The position numbers and the translations under genes were made by a program. Source: Rhodospirillaceae bacterium (GTDB taxonomy: Bacteria > Pseudomonadota > Alphaproteobacteria > Rhodospirillales > Rhodospirillaceae). From it: a stretch of DNA of 64,000 nt. The notes under the pieces are model-generated. The model searched no databases and was not told the DNA's origin. It was given only the letters and a program-made list of their open reading frames with translations. Positions 28,628 to 36,991 of the stretch are shown one piece after another (the stretch's first letter is position 1; the number at the start of each line of letters is the position of its first letter). The DNA lies in NCBI GenBank assembly GCA_947476695.1, contig CANJRD010000015.1, forward strand, positions 1-64,000, given 5' to 3'.

Positions 28628-29284
28628 ATGAGCGACGATATCCCCCTGATCTTTGCCGACGAACTCACGCGTTCGACCGCGCGCCGGCGCGCGGTGTTTC
28701 TGTCGGCGATGTCGGCGGCGCAGATGCAGCAGTACGCCAGCGCGCAATGGGACGTGATCGCGGGGCCGGGTTTCCAGGCCCGTGCCGACATCGACCTTGC
28801 CGGCGTGCCGGCGCGCGAAGGCGGCGAGGATCAACTCGCCGGGGCCGATCTCATCTCGCTCGAAGCGCCAACCTGGCCGGCCGACGCCGAGCCGCATTTC
28901 CGCCGTTGGGCGGCCCGCGCCATCAAAGTGAACGCGGCGTTCCACAATCTGGATGGCGCGAAGGTCGAAGCGATCGCTGCGGCGCTGGGCCGGATGGGCT
29001 ATCACATCGTCATCAGCCATTGGCGCGACGACAACATCTACGGCCTGCGCAGTCTGTCGCGTGTCGACCGCCTGGAGGGCTACGGCGCGCCTGACTGGAA
29101 TCACAGCAACCTGATCGCGTTACGCGATGCGGCGCTGGTGCCCGCGCTGCTGACGGTGAGCCGTCTTTACGTCGGCGAAGAACGGCGCATCGCAGAACTC
29201 AAGCTCAGCCACACCGTCCGCGGCGACCACATCGCGCGTCTGGAAGATGCGATGTCGACGCTCCAAAAGCGGGCTGCGTCTTAG
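28628..29284 (+). CDS. Uncharacterised protein in glycosyltransferase cluster
   Basis: A 218-residue soluble protein that I do not recognise as a whole. The segment Y-H-I-V-I-S-H-W-R-D-D-N-I-Y-G-L-R-S-L followed by W-N-H-S-N-L-I-A-L recalls C-terminal tails of FkbM-type methyltransferases and related glycan proteins, but no SAM-binding motif is present. The last ~50 residues (starting R-L-Y-V-G-E-E-R-R-I-A-E-L) look like a coiled coil. It sits 30 bases after a TPR-GT9 gene and 10 bases before the secreted-protein ATG, so it is probably part of one rightward transcript. Confidence 0.6.
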   Translation: MSDDIPLIFADELTRSTARRRAVFLSAMSAAQMQQYASAQWDVIAGPGFQARADIDLAGVPAREGGEDQLAGADLISLEAPTWPADAEPHFRRWAARAIKVNAAFHNLDGAKVEAIAAALGRMGYHIVISHWRDDNIYGLRSLSRVDRLEGYGAPDWNHSNLIALRDAALVPALLTVSRLYVGEERRIAELKLSHTVRGDHIARLEDAMSTLQKRAAS

Positions 29285-29294
29285 GACTGTCTTC

Positions 29295-31088
29295 ATGCGA
29301 TTTTCAGTCGCAGTGTTTTTTGCCGCCGCGGCGATGTCGGGCAACGCGGCTGCGCAGATCGATGATCTGCAAGCCAGCTACGATTTTCTCGTGAACGAAC
29401 GCGCCGCGGACGGCGCGCTCCTGAAGTTCTCGATCTCCGGCGGGACGTATCTGCTGCCCAGCAGCTACTACGACACCGCCGCGTATTGGGGCGCGTATGT
29501 CTGCGCCGGGTCCAAGGACACCTGCGGGATCGACGACGCCTACAACATTCTCGACTATCAGTTCTCGCCCGCCCCGAGTGCGGCCGGAAAGCTCCAGGTG
29601 GAGCGCGTGAATACGCACAACGGCGCGAATATCTACGACGCCGCGACATGGCAGATTGCGGTGATGCTGGGTTACGTGAAGAACAAGCTGCGGCTGCCGT
29701 CACCGACCAGCGCCTATGCTTTAGCCTCGGGCCTGAGCACTTTTCTGCGCGAAAGCGGTGTGCCGTCGGAGATGAATACGGCGCCAGGTACAAGGCGCGC
29801 CGCCACGACGGGCGGTACCTTCATCTACAACGGCAAGGTCCTCAGCAGCAGCCGCGCTTATTCTTTCCGTGCCTTGGCGCCGGAATGGCTCGCGCGCGAT
29901 CCTCTGATGGGTTCGCAATATGCTGCGTTTGTCACCGCTAGCAATCTGCCGGCCTTGAACGCGGCCTATGAAGTCGGACGCGTCAGCTGGAGCGATTGGA
30001 AGCCCATCACCGGAGAGAACGCCTGGGCGTTCCTGATCGGTCCCCTCCAAGCCGCGCACATCCACTACATTGATTTCTTGAAGGATCGATTCATTCCCTT
30101 CGATGCCCCGGCGGTGCAGAACGCTCTGGATGTTCTGCCGACCTTCGCGGCTATGCAGTCCGCTGTCGGCGGGGTGTACTATGCTCCGACTGGAACTGTC
30201 GGCAACGACGGCGATGCTGTCGTCAACCCACATGAGATTTCGGTCGAGAATAATTTCTCGCTCTATGCGGGACTTCGGTTACTGCGCGCGACGCTGCGCG
30301 CGGAACAAGCGAACGAGGTTTGGCTCGACACCGACAGAAAGAAGAAGATCTCCGACGCGCTCCAACTCGTGGACGTGATGATTTCCGGTGGGCGTCTCGA
30401 CACGGATCGACAAACGAGGGGTTTGCTGTCGTTCTTCAAGAATGAGGCCTGGCGGGACGGCGCCTTTGTTCAAGGCGGCTTGGCAAACGATCCCAAGCAA
30501 GGCCGCGAATGGGTTCCCGCGACGTCGCCGCTGGCCGTGGACGTGCAGACCTGGGGCATCGCGGCGCTGGGTGCGCAGCAGATCGATCAGTGGTTCGGGA
30601 CAGGTGCATCATTTGCGCTGTGGCAGAAGACGAAAAACTGGGGTGCTTACGGCACAGAGAGAACGCTGTGGGGTGTCGGCTATTCGGACAAGGACGGTAA
30701 CGGCGCCGATCAGAGCGGTGCGTTCAGACAAGGCGTGCTGTCGGGGGAGTGGACGGCGGGCGCGATCAACGCCGTGCGCAACATGATCCGTTTCTATGGC
30801 GCCGATCCAAAATACACCACTGCTTTGAGGCAGGACGAAGCGGCGATGGTGAAAGCCATCGGGACGTTGCGTATTGATCGGTATGCGTCGACGGACTTCC
30901 CGGGCAAGGCCGCCGGTTACGGAAACCTCATTTCCCTGAAAACGAAACCGTATTTGTATGCCAGCCGTCGCTATCGCATCCCGTTCGGCTGGTATGCCAA
31001 TCCGCTGCCGAGTACGGCATCGACGGCCTGGATGCTGATGATCGCGAACGCCTACGATCCATTTGGAATCGGTGGGACGCCGAATTAA
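29295..31088 (+). CDS. Secreted protein, possible (alpha/alpha)-barrel carbohydrate enzyme
   Basis: A 597-residue protein. It starts M-R-F-S-V-A-V-F-F-A-A-A-A-M-S-G, a clear signal peptide with probable cleavage after A-A-A-Q (around residue 20). The ATG at 29295 has AGGA eight bases upstream; a longer frame from 29247 would spoil the signal peptide. The mature part is rich in Trp/Tyr, with helix-like blocks each ending in aromatic turns (T-G-E-N-A-W-A, E-N-N-F-S-L-Y-A-G-L, W-T-A-G-A-I-N-A-V-R). This resembles six-hairpin glycosidases, but I cannot place it in a family or point to catalytic acids. It may trim an extracellular glycan; that is inference. Confidence 0.6.
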   Translation: MRFSVAVFFAAAAMSGNAAAQIDDLQASYDFLVNERAADGALLKFSISGGTYLLPSSYYDTAAYWGAYVCAGSKDTCGIDDAYNILDYQFSPAPSAAGKLQVERVNTHNGANIYDAATWQIAVMLGYVKNKLRLPSPTSAYALASGLSTFLRESGVPSEMNTAPGTRRAATTGGTFIYNGKVLSSSRAYSFRALAPEWLARDPLMGSQYAAFVTASNLPALNAAYEVGRVSWSDWKPITGENAWAFLIGPLQAAHIHYIDFLKDRFIPFDAPAVQNALDVLPTFAAMQSAVGGVYYAPTGTVGNDGDAVVNPHEISVENNFSLYAGLRLLRATLRAEQANEVWLDTDRKKKISDALQLVDVMISGGRLDTDRQTRGLLSFFKNEAWRDGAFVQGGLANDPKQGREWVPATSPLAVDVQTWGIAALGAQQIDQWFGTGASFALWQKTKNWGAYGTERTLWGVGYSDKDGNGADQSGAFRQGVLSGEWTAGAINAVRNMIRFYGADPKYTTALRQDEAAMVKAIGTLRIDRYASTDFPGKAAGYGNLISLKTKPYLYASRRYRIPFGWYANPLPSTASTAWMLMIANAYDPFGIGGTPN

Positions 31089-31144
31089 GCGATTGAACGC
31101 CGTACCGCCTTGCCAAACAATGCACGCTCGTAAACCGCAGATGG

Positions 31145-32308
31145 GTGATTCCAATTCTAAGTTCTCAACTCAGGGCGTTTATTTCGGGCGAGGCGATCGG
31201 CGGTATCGTCCTGATGGTGGCCGCGGCGCTTGCGATGGCCGTCGCCAATAGCCCTGGATCGGACGCTTATTTTCAGGCTCTCGCCGCTTACGTAGGCCCG
31301 CTCTCTGTTCTTCACTGGATCAACGACGTCTTGATGTCGGGGTTCTTCTTCCTGGTGGGACTGGAGATCAAGCGCGAGTTCGTGGGTGGTGAGCTTTCGA
31401 CATGGGCGCAACGGAGACTGCCGGTGATTGCGGCATTCGCGGGCATGGCGGTTCCGGCGCTCGTCTACCTGAGCGTTGCGAGGTCGGCACCGGAGCTGGT
31501 GCGCGGTTGGGCTATTCCGGCGGCGACGGACATCGCCTTCGCGATCGGCGTCCTGACCTTGCTTGGCTCCCGGGTGCCGTCGTCGCTCAAGCTCTTTCTG
31601 ACGACTGTGGCCATTGTCGACGATGTTGGGGCGGTCGCGATCATCGCGATTGCCTACACGACGCATATCGACGTAACGGCCTTGGCGCTCGCGGCGGCGG
31701 CGCTGATCGCCCTGATGACGCTGAACCACCGCAAGGTCATGGCGCTGTGGCCTTATACATTGTTGTCGCTGTGTCTATGGCTGGCCGTGTTCTTTTCGGG
31801 TGTGCACGCGACAATCGCGGGCGTGCTTGCGGCGCTCACCATTCCGATCCGAAATAACGGCGACGCGGTTTCAGACTCACCGTTGCACCGGCTGGAGCAT
31901 GCTCTGCATCCTTGGGTAACCTACGCCATCGTGCCGATCTTCGGTTTTGCCAATGCCGGCGTTTCCGTCGCCGGCATGAATCTGGCGTCATTGATCGCGC
32001 CGCTTCCCATCGCTGTCGCGCTGGGCCTGTTCCTCGGAAAGCAGATCGGGATTTTTGGAAGTGTCGGCCTGGCGGTGGCCTGCAAGGTCGCGGTCAAGCC
32101 GGAGGGTGCGTCGTGGCTTCAGGTTTACGGGGTCGCGTTGCTGTGCGGCATCGGATTTACGATGAGTTTGTTCATCGGCGGTCTCGCGTTCGTCGATCCT
32201 GAGCTGATGCGCGAGGTCAAGATCGGCGTGCTGATGGGCTCGCTCGCCTCCGCTGTGGTGGGGTTTGGTGTGCTGCGCAGCGCGCGAACACAGGCCGCCA
32301 CGCCTTAG
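31145..32308 (+). CDS. nhaA: Na+/H+ antiporter NhaA
   Basis: A 387-residue inner-membrane antiporter that exchanges Na+ (or Li+) for protons. It shows about a dozen hydrophobic segments and the NhaA hallmarks F-F-F-L-V-G-L-E-I-K-R-E, A-I-P-A-A-T-D-I-A-F-A-I-G, T-V-A-I-V-D-D-V-G-A (the two ion-binding Asp residues), P-I-F-G-F-A-N-A-G-V and G-F-T-M-S-L-F-I-G-G-L-A-F. Length matches E. coli NhaA. The start is a GTG at 31145; I see no better ATG in frame. It is unrelated to its glycan neighbours, and its TAG overlaps the convergent gene's stop. Confidence 0.93.
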   Translation: MIPILSSQLRAFISGEAIGGIVLMVAAALAMAVANSPGSDAYFQALAAYVGPLSVLHWINDVLMSGFFFLVGLEIKREFVGGELSTWAQRRLPVIAAFAGMAVPALVYLSVARSAPELVRGWAIPAATDIAFAIGVLTLLGSRVPSSLKLFLTTVAIVDDVGAVAIIAIAYTTHIDVTALALAAAALIALMTLNHRKVMALWPYTLLSLCLWLAVFFSGVHATIAGVLAALTIPIRNNGDAVSDSPLHRLEHALHPWVTYAIVPIFGFANAGVSVAGMNLASLIAPLPIAVALGLFLGKQIGIFGSVGLAVACKVAVKPEGASWLQVYGVALLCGIGFTMSLFIGGLAFVDPELMREVKIGVLMGSLASAVVGFGVLRSARTQAATP

Positions 32309-34065
32309 AAGCTGGCGTTTCCCAGCTTCCGCCGCAGCGCTTCCTTCAACGCGGGGCCGACGCGGTCGCCGATGCCGGTGTTGTTGCCGAAGGCGCTATG
32401 CCGCGCGACGTCACGCACCGCTTCGCGCATCTCGCGGCGCAGGACGTGATCCTGCAGCAGACGCGTGGCGAGCGTGATGTAATGCTCGGTCGTGCGCGTG
32501 ACCATCACCTCGAGGCCGAACTCGCGCAGCATGGCCGCACTCTGACGGCAGCGCGCGGTGTGACCTTCACGCACGATCGGTGGACAGCCGACAGTGAGGG
32601 GATCGACCAGCGAGACCGCGCCTGAATAAGGGAAGCTGTCGAGATAGAGATCGGCCAGCGCCAGCACCCCGAGGATCGGCGCGCGATTGGCTTGCGGCTC
32701 CAGCACATGCAGCCGTTCGATGCCCACGCCACGCTCGGCGAAACGTTCCTGCACAAAGCGCAGGAAGCCTTCCTTGTGCGGATAGTGGGTCATCCAGTTC
32801 GGATTGAACGGATACATTAGCAGGTGCACGTTCGGCGACGCCTCCAGGATGCGCGCCCAGGCGTCGATGAGATCCGGCCCAATCTTGAAGAAATTCGCCC
32901 CCGAGACGGCGAGGATCGCCGCATCCGGCACGCCGATCTGTTCGCGTGTCACAGCTTCCGGCGCAATCGCGGGGCCTGGCATCAGATAGTGATTGGATGA
33001 GCCGGCGAACAGCGCCAGCTCTTCGGTGTAATCGCTCGCGGTGTCATCGGGTTCGTTCAACGCGCCGTTCAGGTATACGTCGACTGTCTCGAAGCCTGTC
33101 GTGAGGCTGCTGGCGTGCATGACGGCTTGTAACGGCGCCAGCCGTTGCGCCATCAACAGCGTCCACGGAAAGCGGGAGATGTTGGTGATGTTGGCGCCGC
33201 AGAGCAGGATATCGAGTTCCTGCGCGGCAACGATCTGAGCGGCTTGCGCGATGTCGCCTACCGGCAAGGCCAGGAATTTATCGACCAGACCTTCAAAACC
33301 GGCGCCGACGGCAGCGGCGGCTTCGTCGGGGACGAAGGCGGTGATCTGAAACTCGTTGCGGTTCAGCCCTTTGAGGTGGCCGCGCAATGCGGATGTCTCG
33401 CTGTAGGCGCCCGGACACAATACGCCAAGGCGGATGACGCCGTGATCGTGCGGGCGCGCAGGGATGTCGCGGGCAAGGTCGAAGGTCTCGATATAAAGCC
33501 GGATGAGTGCGGCGCGGCGCTGCGCGAGCTGCTTCAGCGGCACGTCCTCGGCATAGATCGAGATCGCGCTGTAGCCGTCCATGAATCCGGTCAGGATTTC
33601 GCGGCGGAATTCCGCTTCGTCGATCACGGTCGCTGCTTTGTAGATTTCCTGCACCGTCGCTTCGACATGGGCGAGCGCACGCCGTCGTGCGCCGTCGCGC
33701 GTGAAGAACATCGGCACGGCCAGCTGTGCCTTGACGACGGTCGCGATCAACGGCGTCGGCACGTCGACGATGTCGAAGCTGCGGTCGATGCTGTGCGGAA
33801 AGGCAAACAGGTTGAGCGCGAGATAGGCCGCGACCTTGCGCGTGACATCATGCTCGACGCTGAGGATGCGATGACAGCGCTCGGCGACGGCCTGGTCGTT
33901 CTTCGCCATGGCGAGGTGGCGGACGCCGGAGTTGATCATCGTCATCAGCGCGTCGCCGGACGGATTGCGGCACAGGCTGGCGATGCGGTCCACCCGCCCC
34001 TCAAGGCAGATTTCCGCAAGGTTCAGCCGCAGATCGCGCAGACGGTTTTCGGAACTCGCATCCAT
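32305..34065 (-). CDS. GT41-like glycosyltransferase without TPR arm
   Basis: A 586-residue protein. The first ~210 residues are helical with no TPR consensus. The C-terminal part aligns with GT41 enzymes: G-V-L-C-P-G-A-Y-S-E-T-S starts the domain, S-G-A-N-F-F-K-I keeps the conserved lysine, L-D-S-F-P-Y-S-G-A-V-S-L-V replaces the usual P-Y-x-G-x-T-T-x-x-E-A-L-W, and V-G-C-P-P-I-V follows. The domain-opening histidine of OGT (x-D-F-x-x-H) is missing. It may have altered chemistry or act as a partner. It starts 1 base after the waaA stop and is thus coupled to it. Confidence 0.65.
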   Translation of the reverse strand: MDASSENRLRDLRLNLAEICLEGRVDRIASLCRNPSGDALMTMINSGVRHLAMAKNDQAVAERCHRILSVEHDVTRKVAAYLALNLFAFPHSIDRSFDIVDVPTPLIATVVKAQLAVPMFFTRDGARRRALAHVEATVQEIYKAATVIDEAEFRREILTGFMDGYSAISIYAEDVPLKQLAQRRAALIRLYIETFDLARDIPARPHDHGVIRLGVLCPGAYSETSALRGHLKGLNRNEFQITAFVPDEAAAAVGAGFEGLVDKFLALPVGDIAQAAQIVAAQELDILLCGANITNISRFPWTLLMAQRLAPLQAVMHASSLTTGFETVDVYLNGALNEPDDTASDYTEELALFAGSSNHYLMPGPAIAPEAVTREQIGVPDAAILAVSGANFFKIGPDLIDAWARILEASPNVHLLMYPFNPNWMTHYPHKEGFLRFVQERFAERGVGIERLHVLEPQANRAPILGVLALADLYLDSFPYSGAVSLVDPLTVGCPPIVREGHTARCRQSAAMLREFGLEVMVTRTTEHYITLATRLLQDHVLRREMREAVRDVARHSAFGNNTGIGDRVGPALKEALRRKLGNASF

Positions 34066-34066
34066 G

Positions 34067-35359
34067 TCAGCCGCAATCTATAGGATTTGTGAGGTGCGGT
34101 TCCAGGATGGTGAGCGTGGCGCTCAAAGCCGTGTCGCCGGACGCCATGAAAGCCGCGCCGGCCTGGCCCTGACGCCGGCGGGCTGCGGGGTCCCCGAGCA
34201 AGTGTGCGACGGCGGCGCTGAGTTCGGCGAGGCTGTTGACGTTCGTCAGTGCGCCGGCTTCGGCCATCGCAGCCGTCAGCTCGCGGAAATTGCTCATGTC
34301 GGGCCCGCAAATCACCGCGCAGCCGAGCTTGGCCGGCTCCGCCGGATTCTGGCCGCCGCCGACCGCGAAGGATTTTCCCATGATCACGAGATCGCAGGCG
34401 CGGTACAGCGCGCCGAGTTCGCCGAGCGTGTCGGCGATATAGATCGCCGTGCCGGATGTGACGGGTTCGCGACGGCTCCGGTATGCCACCGCAAGACCGC
34501 GTGCGGCGAAGGTCGCGCCCATGGCCTCGGCCTTGGGCGGATGGCGTGGCGCGACCACCGTGAGCAGATCGGGGAACTGCGCCCGCAGGCCCGCATGAAT
34601 CTCGGCAACGATTGCGTCCTCGCCGGGATGGATGCTGGCCGCCAGCCAGCACGGGCGCGCGCCGATGGCCGCTTTCAGCGCCGTGACATCAGCCTCGTGC
34701 GCGGGCAGCGCCGGCGCGGCCAGTTTGAGATTGCCGAGGGCGCGTACGTCGCTTGCGCCCAATGTGGCGAAGCGGCGGGCGTCCTCGGGCGATTGCGCGA
34801 GCACAGCCGTGAAATGCGACATGACCCGGCGCGCGAATCCCGGCCAGCGCCGCCATCCGCGTAGGGCGCGATCCGATAGGCGCGCATTGGCGAGATACAG
34901 CGGGATGCCGCGGACGGCGATCTCCGCCAGCGTGTTCGGCCACAGTTCGGATTCCGACCAGACCACGAGATGCGGCCGCCAATGGGTGAGGAACCGGCGT
35001 ACCCAGCGGCCATGATCGAGCGGTAGATATTGATGGATCGCGCCGGCGGGCAGGCGATCCGCCATCAGGGCGGCGGAGGTGACGGTGCCGGTCGTCAGCA
35101 CCACGGTTTGCCCACGCGCGGTCAGGGTGGCGATGAGGGTGAGCAGGGTCTGCGCTTCGCCGACGCTGGCGCCGTGGCACCAGACGACGGGGCCTGCGGG
35201 CCGCGCGCGGTCCGTGAGGCCATAGCGTTCGCGCAGGCGTGCCGCGTCTTCCTTGCCGTTGTTGCGGCGACAACTGAGCCACAGCGGTGCGACCAATGAC
35301 AATGCACCCGTCAGCAACCGGTAAAGTGGCGCAACGACGGAGAAGGGCGCGTGGGTCAT
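34067..35359 (-). CDS. waaA: 3-deoxy-D-manno-octulosonic acid (Kdo) transferase
   Basis: A 430-residue WaaA/KdtA that transfers Kdo from CMP-Kdo to lipid A precursor at the inner membrane. It has an N-terminal hydrophobic anchor (L-Y-R-L-L-T-G-A-L-S-L-V), then W-C-H-G-A-S-V-G-E with the catalytic Glu, T-T-G-T-V-T-S, P-L-D-H, W-S-E-S-E-L-W-P-N and N-A-R-L-S-D. The donor-site half has S-I-H-P-G-E-D, P-R-H-P and G-K-S-F-A-V-G-G-G-Q-N-P-A-E-P. I chose the ATG at 35359; a GTG 27 bases upstream is possible. A core lipopolysaccharide gene inside the cluster hints that some neighbours act on LPS. Confidence 0.92.
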   Translation of the reverse strand: MTHAPFSVVAPLYRLLTGALSLVAPLWLSCRRNNGKEDAARLRERYGLTDRARPAGPVVWCHGASVGEAQTLLTLIATLTARGQTVVLTTGTVTSAALMADRLPAGAIHQYLPLDHGRWVRRFLTHWRPHLVVWSESELWPNTLAEIAVRGIPLYLANARLSDRALRGWRRWPGFARRVMSHFTAVLAQSPEDARRFATLGASDVRALGNLKLAAPALPAHEADVTALKAAIGARPCWLAASIHPGEDAIVAEIHAGLRAQFPDLLTVVAPRHPPKAEAMGATFAARGLAVAYRSRREPVTSGTAIYIADTLGELGALYRACDLVIMGKSFAVGGGQNPAEPAKLGCAVICGPDMSNFRELTAAMAEAGALTNVNSLAELSAAVAHLLGDPAARRRQGQAGAAFMASGDTALSATLTILEPHLTNPIDCG

Positions 35360-35423
35360 GCACGCACGCGGCAGCAATCGCCGCACGACAGGCGGCGGCG
35401 ACGGCTCAAGGCGGAGAAGCGGA

Positions 35424-35711
35424 TTATTTGGTCGATTCGACCAGCAGATCGACGACCTGAATCGCCTTCGGGGCGTTCGGTGCGCCGCCGGCCTGCTTGG
35501 CGATCCAAGCCTTGGCGCCTTCCGCGTCGACGTTCTTGTCTTTCATCAGCATGCACAGCAGGGCCTGCGTCGCAAACAGATTGGCCGCAAGATCATCGAT
35601 GGCGCCGAGCACGGTGTCCATCTGGGCATGGGATTGCTTGCCCATCTTGTCCAGATCGTCCTGCACACGGGTCAGAAGCCCCTGCACTTGGCTCAGCATG
35701 AAATCCGACAT
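35424..35711 (-). CDS. Small helical protein of unknown function
   Basis: A 95-residue protein starting M-S-D-F-M-L-S-Q-V-Q-G-L-L. It looks like two or three amphipathic helices (V-Q-D-D-L-D-K-M, A-I-D-D-L-A-A-N-L-F-A-T-Q-A-L-L-C-M-L-M) with one Cys and no signal peptide. The antisense frames look poorer, and the codon positions fit the GC-rich pattern of real genes here. It lies 64 bases upstream of waaA in the same direction. I do not recognise a family. Confidence 0.6.
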   Translation of the reverse strand: MSDFMLSQVQGLLTRVQDDLDKMGKQSHAQMDTVLGAIDDLAANLFATQALLCMLMKDKNVDAEGAKAWIAKQAGGAPNAPKAIQVVDLLVESTK

Positions 35712-35833
35712 CAGACGTCCTTCCCCTTAGCAAACGATGGGCTGTGGCCTGTCGTTTGCCACGCTACTCTACCCCACAGGTACGATTCATTGGTAAACAA
35801 CGCTTTAAGCCGAAGTTTTGTCAGATTTTTTGA

Positions 35834-36991
35834 ATGTCCAGGCGTCTCGGTCTCGGTTGGCAGGTCGGCGTTCCCAGCGGATGGGGGACTTACGGCGTTA
35901 ACCTGGCCGTGGAACTGACGCGCAAAGGCGTTGCGCCAGTGCTGCCGTTCATTGAGGACAAGCCCTGCTTTACGCCGGAACAGGCGGCTATTCTGGCGGA
36001 ACCGCTGGCGGACCATCCCCGTTGGGCCGACCTCACGAGAGCGCCTGCGACTCTGGATTTCCCCCTCCTGCACGCTTTGGGCGATGAACTGGCTTGGCCG
36101 GCGCGCCTGGTTCAGTTGATGGGTAAGCCCGATGTCGGGGTCGTGTTCTTCGAATCCGCCAAGATTCCGGAAGCGAACCTCAAAGCGGCCGAGCGCTTGG
36201 CCCTCATCGTTACGGGCTCGAACTGGAATGCCGAGGTGCTGAGGCGCCATGGCTTCGACCGGGTGGTGAATTGCCCGCAAGGGGTCGATGTCTCTCTGTT
36301 CAGCCCCGGGCCGCGCGCTGGGACTTATGCCGGGCGCTTTACGGTCTTTTCGGGCGGGAAGTTGGAATACCGCAAAGGTCAGGACCTGGTTGTCGCCGCC
36401 TTCAAGCGCTTCCGCGCGCGGTGTCCCGAAGCCTTGCTCGTGACGGCCTGGCACAACCCCTGGCCCGCGGCGGCGCTGTCGATTGCTAAGTCGCCGCACG
36501 TTACCGGGGCGCCTGTGAAAGACGGCCGGCTGGATGTGGCCGGATGGCTGCGGGCGAACGGCCTGCCGGATGACTCCTTTGTCGATCTCGGGCCGTTATC
36601 GAACATCGCGACGCCACCGGTGCTGCGCGGGATGGACCTCGCGGTCCTTCCCAGCCGCTGCGAGGGCGGCACCAATTTGGTCGCGATGGAATGCATGGCT
36701 TGCGGTGTGCCGGTCGTGTTGTCGCGCAATACCGGCCATCTCGATCTGATCGCCGCCGACAACTGTTATCCGCTGGAAATGCAAATCCCCATCGGAGCCG
36801 TGACCGGCCGTGCCGATCTCGAAGGATGGGGCGAATCCTCTATCGATGAATTGGCGCGCCGTATGCAGGAAGCCTATGACGACCGCGCCGGCGCAAAGGC
36901 GCGCGGCGCTACGGCCGCGCAATTCATGCAACGCTGGGATTGGTCGACGCAGGTCGACCGTCTGCTCGACGCGTTGCGGCCTTACCTTTGA
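35834..36991 (+). CDS. Glycosyltransferase family 4 protein
   Basis: A 385-residue GT-B enzyme and paralogue of the gene at 12881-14059. It starts [21 protein letters not shown]. The donor-site half has [14 protein letters not shown] and [20 protein letters not shown] with the E-x7-E signature. It ends [11 protein letters not shown], like W-S-W-A-N-Q-V-D-K-L in the paralogue. Its last 10 bases overlap the convergent TPR-GT41 gene. The sugar and acceptor are unknown. Confidence 0.85.
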   Translation: MSRRLGLGWQVGVPSGWGTYGVNLAVELTRKGVAPVLPFIEDKPCFTPEQAAILAEPLADHPRWADLTRAPATLDFPLLHALGDELAWPARLVQLMGKPDVGVVFFESAKIPEANLKAAERLALIVTGSNWNAEVLRRHGFDRVVNCPQGVDVSLFSPGPRAGTYAGRFTVFSGGKLEYRKGQDLVVAAFKRFRARCPEALLVTAWHNPWPAAALSIAKSPHVTGAPVKDGRLDVAGWLRANGLPDDSFVDLGPLSNIATPPVLRGMDLAVLPSRCEGGTNLVAMECMACGVPVVLSRNTGHLDLIAADNCYPLEMQIPIGAVTGRADLEGWGESSIDELARRMQEAYDDRAGAKARGATAAQFMQRWDWSTQVDRLLDALRPYL

